NCBI GenBank assembly: GCA_037783415.1
Contig: JAZGTN010000003.1
Span: 6,176,501 to 6,240,500 of the forward strand
DNA from: Leptasterias polaris
Lineage: Eukaryota; Echinodermata; Asteroidea; Forcipulatida; Asteriidae
Length of the DNA: 64,000 bases
Direction of reading: 5' to 3'
Under the pieces are notes generated by a model, which worked only from the letters and a program-made list of their open reading frames with translations, was not told the origin of the DNA and made no database searches. How positions within the stretch are numbered: the first letter of the stretch is position 1; each line of letters starts with the position of its first letter. This document shows positions 11,436 to 23,300 of this stretch, piece after piece. The position numbers were made by a program, and so were the translations under genes.

Positions 11436-11639
11436 CTAATGCAACACAAACAAAAGGAATATTTTGCAACATTAGTGATTAATTAAATACAATATCCATG
11501 ATAACCAGACATAGAATCAGGATAGATACACAGCTTCAAAAAGTGCACCTTTAAGGCAATTGGGTAATACCACGTGACAATCTACGACTCTACATCTATT
11601 TTGTCTATATGAAAGTATTCCAATTTTAAAAGGAATATC

Positions 11640-12130
11640 ATAAACTTTGGAACAGACATCTAGTAAAAGTGTATTTTGAACTGTTTTTAACCTTAACATC
11701 TCAAACATATCAAATATCATTAATTTTTCTCCAACTTTGTCAAAAAGATAGTGTTTCAAGTTCATGAAGGTAGGCAAACAATCATACACTGAAAGCTAAG
11801 GTTAAAACCTGATTCAACTTCCAGCTTTAAGTCAACTCAAGTTCTTCAGACACTTTTAATTTCAAAAGCTTTCATTAAAAATGTTTAGGTTTTTTGGATT
11901 TTGTTTCCCAAGAATGAATCACCCATTACAATCTTGTTTGTTTAATCATTTAAAATAGTGAAGTATTTACATGTAAAGTAAAGTCTGTCCTGAGTCAATA
12001 TGGTTCATGAGGCAGGTGTCTAAATACACAGTTTCATTGGTATTAAATGACTGAGAATATTTCTATTCCCCTGGCCGGCATGCCACTCCATCGAAGGTAC
12101 CCAAATGTACCCCTGGGTGGTGAGATCAGT
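11640..12130. other. intergenic, no gene recognised
   Basis: A 90-residue minus-strand frame (11517-11789) overlaps the arm edge but resembles nothing. AT-rich, otherwise featureless. Confidence 0.4.
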
Positions 12131-12139
12131 TATGGACAC

Positions 12140-12240
12140 AAGTGTTGTGAATGACAGGACCAGGATTCGAACCCACATTCTGTAAATTACAAAACTTGAG
12201 TCCACCACCCTAGACCCCTTTGCCAAGACAACCCACATTT
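12140..12240 (-). mobile_element. tRNA-derived SINE fragment
   Basis: On the minus strand, an A-box-like TTGGCAAAGGGGTCTAGGG precedes a perfect B box GGGTTCGAATCC (12163-12174). Not a functional tRNA: no cloverleaf acceptor stem. Confidence 0.6.
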
Positions 12241-12245
12241 ATATG

Positions 12246-13060
12246 TATAGTAATTTCCTGCGGATAAAAACGTGTCTTATCTGACTTTCAATGGTAAAAA
12301 AAGTCACTGCGTCTTATCTTCCGCTGTGCCTTATCTGATTTCGATTGAGTTCATTGTGTTGAATACAATGTGAAATCTTACATTTATACTACATTTAACT
12401 CTAGTTCCTTTATTTCGTCCAGGGTAATTCTACATGTCACATTTTTCTTAAAATTTACCTACACCGTTAACATTTTTGACGAAACTTACCAAAGAGCGAA
12501 GTCACTGGTTATGCTGCTGCCCACAATATGTAACAATATCGTCGCGAATGAGCGACGATCAATGCTGCAAACACAGTACACTGCTATATCACATGACAGG
12601 TATAGTCTTTATTAAACATGTCGTTTTGTATGTTATCGTGAATTTTGCCAACAGAGGGTGTATGTTTCTAATGTGAAAGCATTAAGAAAGCGCCCGCTAG
12701 CGTTTGTTGGTTCTTGCATGTATTGTAGTATTAAAAGAAGCGAGATAGCAAAGACTAGCATCCAAATTCATTGGGAAACGTTGGGAAAACGTGTATCTGC
12801 GCACGCTCGTTGTGTAAAACGAAAATCTGTAAAGTTAGGGTTTTAGAAAAAATCTTTAAAACGAACATGGACAAAATAGTAATGAACCACAATGACCCCT
12901 GTATGCGTTGATGTACAAGCAGTATTGGACCCAGCGAGCGTGTATAATGTGAAAGATATGTTGCGCCTTATACGGCGGTGCACCCTATCTGTTAACCCTT
13001 GAATCTTATTTGGTAATTTGAGGCACTGCGCTTATAATTTATGCGCCGAGCGACCATCCG
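12246..13060 (-). mobile_element. TIR element related to 53901-54810 (degraded copy)
   Basis: Begins GTAATTTCCTGCGGATAA and matches the 53.9-54.8 kb element in reverse complement throughout, including TAAGGCGCAACATATCTTT and GCACGCTCGTTGTGTAAA. The far terminus is decayed. The short frames inside are shared repeat sequence, not genes. Confidence 0.8.
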
Positions 13061-13097
13061 TTAAGTTCTTCTCTCTCCCGCTCAATGTGGATGAACC

Positions 13098-13345
13098 ATG
13101 GATAAGTCAAGGACAAGATATGCAACAGAGGCGAAGACTGCTGAGGTTAATAAAAGCAAGGGCAAGGGTCTAGCTGCCATGCCATATGTTGAAAATTTAT
13201 CTGAGAGGATGTCCAGGCACGGCTTTTCAACTGCCATGAGACCACACATCTACACTTCACAAAATGCTAGATCACCCTAAAGACAAGTAAGACACCCTCC
13301 AAACAGTTGAATCCATGTGAAAGCTGCCTTAAGACCTATCGTTAC
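13098..13345 (+). pseudogene. possible Penelope-like retroelement fragment
   Basis: An open stretch LAAMPYVENLSERMSRHGFS then TAMRPHIY resembles the conserved RT-to-endonuclease linker of Penelope-like elements. After a frameshift near 13260, HPKDK and, in a third frame, KTPSKQLNPCESCLKTY resemble the segment entering the GIY-YIG nuclease. Read from memory of the family; too short and broken for certainty. Confidence 0.45.
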
Positions 13346-15085
13346 CAGCGTAGCGCGCAGCATACCAGTTCAAAAATTTCAGCGGCGGCCATATTGTTAA
13401 CGGAAGGCGAGGATTCTGAAAACGGTGAGATATTCTAGACCCGCGCCGAGCTCACTGTGGGAACAAAGAACACATAGAGCCTAATTTTGGCCAGATCCGG
13501 TTTGGGAAAATAACTGTAGGTGCAGAAACATGAAGGAGAAAAAGTTTCGAATAGGATTTTGTACATGTCACTCTATGAGATTCGTGGCGACGATAGCGGA
13601 TCGAACCTCATCATAGTTCTAGGAGTAGGTCTATGTTAGGCTGAAGCATTACCGCCTGAGGGCGCTGTTTGTTTTCGTGCGCGGTATGCACTATGGAATA
13701 TTGAAGCCCAAAACTTCGTACGTGAACACCATACATACAACGGCCGTTTGCTTCAGTCTTTTTTCTCACGGTCGTTGTTTGTCACCAGTCTAAAACTAGA
13801 ATACCTGAGCTTCAAAATGATGGGGGGTTAGGTACTAGACGTTAAAGTTTACTTCGGCAAATCATCCCGCGAAGATTTTAACGTAAAATTTCTCATTGGT
13901 AAGTACTTTATTCATCTCTATTCGCATGAAATTATGGTACATAATATGTTTATTTTTAATAAAATGGGTTCATTTGTAAACAAAACTGCTGCGGGAATTG
14001 AGAATTTTGAAAAGAAACCATTTCCTACGCCGACGAACATTTTTACCGTATCGGGGAAAATTTTCGCGGGCTGCATAGCGCTCACATACGGCCCACACAG
14101 GGCCGCCGTACACAGTACACGCGGTTATACTTCGTTGCGAATACGAGCAAGCTTTCATTTGTCACTGCATCGTGCCTGAAACCCTTAAAAGTGTTGAAAA
14201 TCATAATTATGTATCTCAAAAAATAAAAACAATCAGCTAAAATGCTAGTGCATGATTTTTAACTGTGTAAAATAATATTGAAAATAATGTTCTTTAGTGT
14301 TGAAAAAAAAAAATTGTTTAGAGGGAATTTTAAAAAAAGTGTGCACAGCTGCATGAATAAGTTACTGCACAGTGTTACAATGTACGCAATAGGAATTGTA
14401 TATTATTAGTAGCCCTGGTAGGACTTCAGTCTGTGCCACTGCACTGATGTCCTGGGTATAATAAAGATCCTGTACAATACGAACACAATTTTAGGTACAA
14501 ATTTTTCATATTTTTACCTGATTTGAGAAGCTGAAACTCCATTCATATATTCTTGGTGTCCATAACTACACTTTTGATGAGTTCACAACTAACAAATACA
14601 TCCATGGATGACATTATTTCCGAAAATAAGTCCGAGTTGTGCACTAGCGATGTGACCATCGTGTACCAATTGACTGTTAAGGCTCATGTGCACATGCGCG
14701 ATATGCATATCATACTACGAAAAACGCGCATAAGCATTTGGCTAAAATTCCGCAGCACGCCACCACTCTAGCTCCCTCAATATCTGGCCGATTACTCTAA
14801 ATTTTAGTCTTACCTGTCAAGATGGGTTAACTGAATATATACAGCAAAAAACAGGAAAATTGTACAATTCTAAAGGGCTTAAAAAGGCGTCAGAAAATCG
14901 CAAAAGCTTCGTTGAAAATAAACACCATTTTGTTTTCGTTTTCCTGCTGTGTGTGTGTCCGGCCGGGGGCCGGCCGGGTAAATGTGCAATACTCCAATGA
15001 GTCGGTCATCGTTCATGCGCATTGGAAAATTCACCAGGACTTGTTGATTTATGGAATGGGTAAGCCAGCTATAGTGGCCTCTGAT
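13346..15085. other. intergenic DNA, no gene recognised
   Basis: Moderately CpG-richer at 13320-14160, with only short frames lacking similarity. At 14958-14988 a palindromic CCGGCCGGGGGCCGGCCGGG tract follows a TG run. Confidence 0.4.
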
Positions 15086-15093
15086 GTGATGAA

Positions 15094-15215
15094 CATACCC
15101 CCATTGAAGGATGATTCAAAAAAGGGAAAAATAGCCCAAATTCCACATAATTATAACTATTGCCGCTACAAACATACCCCCATTGAAGGATGATTCAAAA
15201 GGGAAATAATAGCCC
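15094..15215 (+). repeat. 79-bp tandem duplication
   Basis: CATACCCCCATTGAAGGATG recurs at 15094 and 15173, each followed by ATTCAAAA and an AGCCC-ended tract. Confidence 0.8.
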
Positions 15216-15468
15216 GATATTGCCCTTATGAACATGAACTTACCCATGACTTGTACTAATGAAATAATCCAAAAGAACCTTTCACGTGACTAATATGTAA
15301 AGCAGGTTTTAGTTCATAAACTCCTGAATATTCAGTTTATGCAAACTATTCGACAATAACTGCTAATTTTAATATTCATAGAAAATTAAATATTCATTAT
15401 GACCTTTTACTAAACAGGTAGGTAATGGGAGAAATTTGTAGAACTATCAAACCAATTTTGGTATCAAT

Positions 15469-15556
15469 CCCTCATAGCCTAGCGGTAAATAGGCTATGCT
15501 CTTGTGCATATAATTTGTTCTCTCTTGATACAGGTTCAATTCCCGGTAAGTACATT
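15469..15556 (+). mobile_element. tRNA-like SINE head
   Basis: A-box-like TAGCCTAGCGGTAAATAGGC and B-box GGTTCAATTCC about 60 bp apart. The acceptor stem cannot be formed, so it is a SINE remnant rather than a tRNA gene. Confidence 0.5.
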
Positions 15557-16081
15557 GCATTATTTAATTGCTTGAAAATGTTCAATTCCTTCCACAGAGA
15601 GTAAGTGAATGATGGGGAGAGGTAGTGGGGGAGGAGGAAAGAAGACTGGGGAAAGAAGCGTGTTTTTTATTTTTCAAATTTTAGGATTTTACTTAAAATA
15701 TATTTTTTTTAAATCGGTCCCCTATGAAAACTATTTATTTTACATTTTGGGGTACTAACCCTATCGATAGAATACATCCTCAGGTGTATATTGGTAAAAA
15801 AAACAAAAAACAAAAAACGTCCAGAAGGTGGTGGCGTGCTCCGGAAACTTTTCCAAGCATTTAAGCATTCTCAAGCGGTTCACAAGCTGTCAGTTTAGGC
15901 TGTCGCAACGAATGCATCAATTTCCATTTCATTTTCACAATAATGTCATCCAAGGAAAAAATTTACAATTCTGAATAGAGCAGGCGTAAAGTTCAGGACA
16001 CAAGGAATATGCGAGTCAAGTTTCAGCTTCCTCAAAAAGGTAAAAAAGGTAAAAATGTGAAAAAATGATATCATAAATTGC

Positions 16082-16273
16082 GGGGGGGGGGGGGGCGGCA
16101 GATATGCGGGGGGGGGGGGGGCGGCAGATATGGGGCGGGGGCGGGGGCGGGGGCGGGGGCGGGGGCGGGGGCGGGGGCGGGGGCGGGGGCGGGGGCGGGG
16201 GCGGGGGCGGGGGCGGGGGCGGGGGCGGGGGCGGGGGCGGGGGCGGGGGCGGGGGCGGGGGCGGGGGCGGGGG
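16082..16273 (+). repeat. poly(G) tracts and (GGGGCG)n hexanucleotide array
   Basis: Two G14 runs, each followed by a GCGGCAGATAT-type spacer, then about 23 pure copies of GGGGCG (16132-16272). It produces open frames in several phases (poly-Gly, Gly-Ala, poly-Pro) that are not genes. Confidence 0.97.
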
Positions 16274-16324
16274 AGAAGCTATATAGTTGGGGCGGGGTTC
16301 ACAGAGTAAAAAAATTTGTATCAT

Positions 16325-16876
16325 TGTGAAATTAAAGGTCGTAGTCCAAAGGTCGCCTGATCAACATTTTGTATTATAAAAAAACAATTTAGCCTAATAA
16401 CAATTATTAACTCACCTCAAACTACTAGGGACATTCCTCTTTTCTCAAAAATAAGAAGATTAGTCCGTTGCAAACGCAGGACGTATAATAATTGATGATT
16501 AGGCCTATTTTAAACTAAATTAAATACTACGAACCTAAATAACAGGGGACAATTAGCTGTTTTCGCATATTTTTTATCCAACTAATAAATACACAAGGGT
16601 TTAAAGAAATAACACAAATGTGTACAATGAAGGAAGGAAAGGGAAAACATACAATCGTTTCCCGTCCCCCTCTTTGAGAAACGTTACCTTCCCAAATATT
16701 GTTGTGTGTTTTCTTTTTTAACCGGGGATAATGCCGATGTGATATGAAAACTAACTGGTGATCACAACAACTGCACATGCTTGTATAGGGTCAAGCTTAC
16801 ATAGCTTAGAATGCAGGCTTTATTGGGGGAAATATTGATAATTGATGACACTAGGCCAAAAATTGGAAACTTGGGG
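16325..16876. other. intergenic DNA, no gene recognised
   Basis: Nothing supportable; the 83-residue minus-strand frame at 16527-16778 resembles no protein. Confidence 0.4.
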
Positions 16877-17470
16877 TCTAATAATAATAATAATAATATT
16901 TAACATTTATATTGCGCATACAAAATGATCAAAGGCGAAGCACATGTTAAAAAGCACAGAATGGAAGAAAAAGACAAGAAAAAAGACTGTGGTTACCAGG
17001 CCAGTGCCCAAAACAAAAGTATGGGGATACGTCTGTCCCGCCAACAGAGAACTAATAGTTACTTATTACATAGGCCTATCCCTGCTGGCATCGGTAATGT
17101 TTTGACCTTTTCAGGAGACAGCGCCTCTAGCCCTATATGCAAAAAAATCTAAACTAACTGGCAAGGCGACCATAGAAGAAGACAAACAAAAGACACAAAA
17201 GAACAAAACCATAAAACACACTAAAAAGCGGCTTTAAAAAGATGGGTTTTTATATTACATTTAAAAGAGGTAAGTTTCTGGTCGTTACGTAAATGCAACG
17301 GTAGCGCATTCCAAAGCTTATGGCTGCCCTATAGGCCTAAGGCCAGCATTTTTATCAAATTTTTTGACATTTTTAAGTTGCGATTTGAAGCTCTAAAACG
17401 ATTGCAGTAATTAGCTGTGTACCGATGCCTTTTTACGTAGCTTGATCCATCCAGGATGCTTTATTTTGGA
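16877..17470. repeat. dispersed-repeat fragments
   Basis: Starts with (AAT)n and TTTAACATTTATATTGCGCA, the look of a retroelement tail in reverse. 17335-17420 matches the degenerate tandem unit seen at 24.1-25.3 kb (AGCATTTTTATCAAATT...). Confidence 0.5.
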
Positions 17471-17476
17471 AGATAT

Positions 17477-17845
17477 TAAAGGCACTGGACACGTTTGGTA
17501 GGCCTAATTGTCGAAGACCAGTATTCTCACTTGGTGTATCCCAACATATGCATAAAATAACAAACCTGTGAAAATTTGGGCTCAATTGGTCATCGAATTT
17601 GCAAGAGAATAATGAAAGAAAAAACACCCTTGTTGCATTACTTTGTGTTCTTTCATAATTATGCTGAAGCCTTTTATTATTTGAGTGAGAAATTACCTCT
17701 TTCTCAAAAACTACGTTACTTCAGAGGGAGCCGTTTCTCACAATGTTTTATACTATCAACAGCTCTCCATTGCTCGTTACCAAGTAAGTTTTTATGCTAA
17801 CAATTATTTTGAGTAATTACCAAAAAAGTGTCTAGTGCCTTTAAT
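17477..17845 (+). mobile_element. TTAA-flanked MITE (copy 2, most complete)
   Basis: TTAA-AGGCACTGGACAC at the left and GTGTCTAGTGCCT-TTAA at the right form the terminal inverted repeat. The interior holds TGGTGTATCCCAACATATGC and ACTACGTTACTTCAGAGGGA, shared with copies at 9951-10276 and 30757-31091. No transposase. Confidence 0.88.
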
Positions 17846-17949
17846 ACTTGAAAAACAGGCCAAATTGAAAAATTCCAGCATTTTAATCAAATTTTTGCGA
17901 TTTTTAAAGTTTCAATTTTAGGCTCTAAATTGATGCAGTATGCTCTACT

Positions 17950-20377
17950 GATGCAACTGTCATTATTAGGCATTGTATGATCACATCTCAATATCCGACA
18001 CATCTCAATATCCGATCATTCGAGTTACTTAAGGAGTACATGACTAATAGTTCATCAGTTTTGGCTCATATTTGAGGTAATCCATCTAATAATTGAGAAA
18101 ATAATAACTCCTGAACCACACATTGGATTTTAACAATTCATACATCATCTGAAAGGTCGTAATAAACTAATCACGCGCTGAACATTATGTGACCCCGTTT
18201 GACCTTGACTTCCGGTTAAAGTGGGAAAATTATATTTAATGTTTTGAAAATCAGAAATCCTGAGCCACATGTTTAGTTTTTATAATCTACACGTCATCTG
18301 GAAGGACTTCGAAGACTTTAGTGTGACCTCATTTGGTTCTACCTTCTGGCTCAAACCGGAAATTGAAACTTATTATTTGATTTTTTTTTTTTTTACTTCT
18401 GAACCACACACTGGCTGTTTATTTTCTGTACGTCGTCAGATAAAGCTTTTGTATCTTAACCAACGTTATAAAGTGTGACCTCTATTGACATTGACTTCCG
18501 GTTCAAACTGGAAAGAGAAACTTTACATTTGAACAAAATCATAACTTCTGAACCAATTATCGGATGTTTACAATCAATACATCATCTAAAAGGTCTTCAA
18601 AATTACAACAAGCGCTACACAAAATGTGAACCCATTTAACCTTTACTTCTGGTTTATACCGGAAGTTCATGTTTATTGTTTGAAATACTTATAACTCCTG
18701 AGCAAGACTTTGGACTGATGTTGTCACCCAATTCTTTCAATCACTCACCACGAACACCTTGTTTTTGTAATTAACAAAAACTGAATCCCTAGTTTTTTTC
18801 TTTTTTTCTTCTCCTTCTTCCACGCAACTCTTCTCTGCAACATAACTCAATATTGAAACTGAATTGAACCTTGAAGCTCATCAGACAATTGAACCTCCAT
18901 ACGAAGACAGCACAGCTGTCATGACGTAATGATGACGTCATCAGGTGTCGAATTACAGGGTGTTTAAAGTTGAAAAATGACCATTTGCTTTTTGCTGTAT
19001 CTCACTGAATATTAAAGCTATGATCTTCATAGTTGGGCATATGATAGTTCAAGAGTGGGGCAACATTTGAAAAGTTAACGCCAAAATCGTACGACCTTAA
19101 CTTCCGGGTCGTTACCCAAGGTCGAAGTTCGACTTCGTTTTTTTTCTTCAAAAAACTTCTTTCGAGCTTATCTACGGAATAACTCAAGATTGAGATTGAA
19201 TTGAACATTGAAACTCGTCAGATAGTTGAACCTCAATATCAAGACGACACAAACTTAATGACGTCATGATGACGTCATCGGGCATTGAATTATAATAAAT
19301 CAAAGTTTAAGATTTGTAAAAATCATAACTCAAGAATCATTTATTTGATTTTTACAATCTACACATCATCGGATTGGTCGTTAAAAGTTTGACAAACGCT
19401 ACACAGAACCCGTACAACATTTGACCTTACTTCCGGTTCAAATCGGAAGTTGAAACTTTCATAATATCTTATCGTATTCATGTCTTTAAAACTACTTATC
19501 ATTTCAGCATAATTTTTGTATCAGAAATTGTAGAACAGCAATCCCACTCAAAATTTTGCACAAACATTTTGACCTTAACATCTGGTCAAAACCGGACAAT
19601 GAAGCGCACTTACCCATTTCGTACCCCCCCCCCCCCCATACTTTAATTGACAAAGCATTATGTAAACATAACGTTGAAACTGATGCAAGCGACAGTTCAC
19701 GCGCTGACTGCACTGTCGTCGTCTTTGGGAGTTTGATCTGGCGGCGGGAAACAAAATTTATCAACAGCGCCCTCTTTCGTTGGATATTTATTAAATAGCG
19801 CTGATAAATAAAATCGTTTTTTGGGGCATATCTACTACGGAATAACTCAAGATTGAAATTGAATTGAACATTGAAACTCATAAGATAGTTGAACCTCAGT
19901 ATCAAGACGACACAAACTAAATGACGCCATGATGACGTCATCGGGCATCGAATTAAAATAAATCAAAGTTTAATATTTGTAAAAACATAACTTATGAACT
20001 CATATTTGATTTTTACAATCTACACATCATCGGATAGGTAATTTAAAGTTAAATGCTACACAAAAATTGACCCCATTTGACCTTGACTTCTCGTTCAAAC
20101 AGGAAGATGACATTTTTAATTTGAAAAAATCATAACTTCTGAACAACACATTGGATTTTTTCAATCTATACATCATCTAAAAGGTCGTCATAAACTAATC
20201 ACGCGCTACACAAAATGTGACCCTATTTGAACTTGACTTCCGGTCAAAACCGGAAGTTGATGTTTAATTTTTAACTCCTGAACCAGGCATTGATAAGGTA
20301 TACTGTCGTTACCTTTTCATTTAATCACTCTCCACGAACACCTTGTTTTTGTCACATGACAAAAACTGAATCTTTAG
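17950..20377 (+). repeat. complex tandem repeat block with Helitron-like 3' ends
   Basis: Degenerate units of about 130 bp (GAACCACACATTGGATTTT, ACATCATCTGAAAGGTCGT, TTGACCTTGACTTCCGGTT) within a longer repeat of roughly 650 bp (CTCAAGATTGAAATTGAATT, ATGATGACGTCATCGGGC). Twice it ends in a hairpin GTTTTTGT...ACAAAAAC followed by TGAATC and TAG (18761-18792, 20345-20377). No protein. Confidence 0.75.
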
Positions 20378-23300
20378 TTATTCTTCTTATAATTCGAGCC
20401 AAAATTACAAGGGGTAAGCCTTGCTGTTCATTCCTGCTGATGTTTCATGTAATTTTGAGCCAAAATTACAAGGGTTGAGCTTTGCTGTTCATTCCTTTAG
20501 ATGTTTCATGTTATTTGAGCCAAAACAACAAGGGGTAATTAAGTCTTGCTGTTCGTTCTTTTTGATTCTTCTTGTAATTTGAGCCAAAATTACAAGGGTT
20601 GAGCCTTGCTGTTCATTCCTGCTGATGTTTCGTGTCATTTGAGCCAAAATTACAAGGGGTAAGCCTAGCTGTTCATTCCTGTTGATGTTTCATGTAATTT
20701 CAGCCAAAATTGCAAAGGGTTAGCCTACAATCCCGGCCATATCTCGTTGGGCCCCCCGCACCCCCTTTCAATGTTGGCTCTCATTGCGCGGTCTGCGGGG
20801 AGGGAATGTTTATTGCACGGGGGAAGTGTTTATTGTCACGTTGCAAATGGGTGGCCCAAGCATTTTAGCCGGGATTGTAGCTGTCCATTCTTTTTGATTC
20901 TTCTTGTAATTTGAGCCAAAATTACAAGGGGTAAGCCTTGCTGTTCATTCTTGCTGATATTTCATCTTATTTGTGCCGAAATTACAAGGGGTAAGCCTTG
21001 CTGTTCATTCCTGTTGATGTTTCATGTAATTTGTGCCGAAATTACAAGGGGTAAGCCTTGCTGTCCATTCCTTTTGATGTTTCATGTAATTTGAGCCAAA
21101 ATTGCAAGGGGGTAAGCCTTGCTGTTCATTCTTGCTGATATTTCATCTTATTTGTGCCGAAATTACAAGGGGTAAGCCTTGCTGTTCATTCCTGTTGATG
21201 TTTCATGTAATTTGTGCCGAAATTACAAGGGGTAAGCCTTGCTGTCCATTCCTTTTGATGTTTCATGTAATTTGAGCCAAAATTGCAAGGGGGTAAGCCT
21301 TGCTGTTCATTCCTGCTGATATTTCATCTTATTTGTGCCGAAATTACAAGGGGTAAGCCTTGCTGTTCATTCCTGTTGATGTTTCATGTAATTTGTGCCG
21401 AAATTACAAGGGGTAAGCCTTGCTGTTCATTCTTGCTGATATTTCATCTTATTTGTGCCGAAATTACAAGGGGTAAGCCTTCCTGTTCATTCCTGTTGAT
21501 GTTTCATGTAATTTGTGCCGAAATTACAAGGGGTAAGCCTTGCTGTCCATTCCTTTTGATGTTTCATGTAATTTGAGCCAAAATTGCAAGGGGGTAAGCC
21601 TTGCTGTTCATTCCTGCTGATATTTCATCTTATTTGTGCCGAAATTACAAGGGGTAAGCCTTGCTGTTCATTCCTGTTGATGTTTCATGTAATTTGTGCC
21701 GAAATTACAAGGGGTAAGCCTTGCTGTCCATTCCTTTTGATGTTTCATGTAATTTGAGCCAAAATTGCAAGGGGGTAAGCCTTGCTGTTCATTCTTGCTG
21801 ATATTTCATCTTATTTGTGCCGAAATTACAAGGGGTAAGCCTTGCTGTCCATTCCTTTTGATGTTTCTTGTAATTTGAGCCAAAATTGCAAGGGGTAAGC
21901 CTTGCTGTTCATTCCTGCTGATATTTCATCTTATTTGTGCCGAAATTACAAGGGGTAAGCCTTGCTGTTCATTCCTGTTGATGTTTCATGTAATTTGTGC
22001 CGAAATTACAAGGGGTAAGCCTTGCTGTTCATTCCTGTTGATGTTTCATGTAATTTGAGCCAAAATTACAAGGGGTAAGCCTTCTGTTCATTCCTTTTGA
22101 TATTTTCATGTAATTTGAGCCAAAATTGCAAGGGGGTAAGCCTTGCTGTTCATTCTTGCTGATATTTCATCTTATTTGTGCCGAAATTACAAGGGGTAAG
22201 CCTTGCTGTTCATTCCTGTTGATGTTTCATGTAATTTGTGCCGAAATTACAAGGGGTAAGCCTTGCTGTTCATTCCTGTTGATGTTTCATGTAATTTGTG
22301 CCGAAATTACAAGGGGTAAGCCTTGCTGTTCATTCCTGTTGATGTTTCATGTAATTTGAGCCAAAATTACAAGGGGTAAGCCTTCTGTTCATTCCTTTTG
22401 ATATTTTCATGTAATTTGAGCCAAAATTGCAAGGGGGTAAGCCTTGCTGTTCATTCTTGCTGATATTTCATCTTATTTGTGCCGAAATTACAAGGGGTAA
22501 GCCTTGCTGTTCATTCCTGTTGATGTTTCATGTAATTTGTGCCGAAATTACAAGGGGTAAGCCTTGCTGTCCATTCCTTTTGATGTTTCTTGTAATTTGA
22601 GCCAAAATTGCAAGGGGTAAGCCTTGCTGTCCATTCCTTTTGATGTTTCATGTAATTTGAGCCAAAATTGCAAGGGGGTAAGCCTTGCTGTTCATTCTTG
22701 CTGATATTTCATCTTATTTGTGCCGAAATTACAAGGGGTAAGCCTTGCTGTTCATTCCTGTTGATGTTTCATGTAATTTGTGCCGAAATTACAAGGGGTA
22801 AGCCTTGCTGTCCATTCCTTTTGATGTTTCATGTAATTTGAGCCAAAATTGCAAGGGGGTAAGCCTTGCTGTTCATTCCTGCTGATATTTCATCTTATTT
22901 GTGCCGAAATTACAAGGGGTAAGCCTTGCTGTTCATTCCTGTTGATGTTTCATGTAATTTGTGCCGAAATTACAAGGGGTAAGCCTTGCTGTTCATTCTT
23001 GCTGATATTTCATCTTATTTGTGCCGAAATTACAAGGGGTAAGCCTTGCTGTTCATTCCTGTTGATGTTTCATGTAATTTGTGCCGAAATTACAAGGGGT
23101 AAGCCTTGCTGTCCATTCCTTTTGATGTTTCATGTAATTTGAGCCAAAATTGCAAGGGGGTAAGCCTTGCTGTTCATTCCTGCTGATATTTCATCTTATT
23201 TGTGCCGAAATTACAAGGGGTAAGCCTTGCTGTTCATTCCTGTTGATGTTTCATGTAATTTGTGCCGAAATTACAAGGGGTAAGCCTTGCTGTCCATTCC

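Larger units (their letters stand above)
7905..11621 (-). repeat. right arm of the large inverted repeat
   Basis: Reverse-complement partner of 1-3385. It carries an extra block (about 9240-10276) absent from the left arm: one further M1 module, a truncated tRNA-Leu SINE and a TTAA MITE. It lacks the left-arm M3 segment. Confidence 0.9.

Noticed and set aside
15469..15556. tRNA gene on the plus strand
   Set aside because: Box-like motifs only; no cloverleaf.
16016..16329. Poly-proline, poly-glycine and Gly-Ala frames
   Set aside because: Products of the GGGGCG array, not genes.
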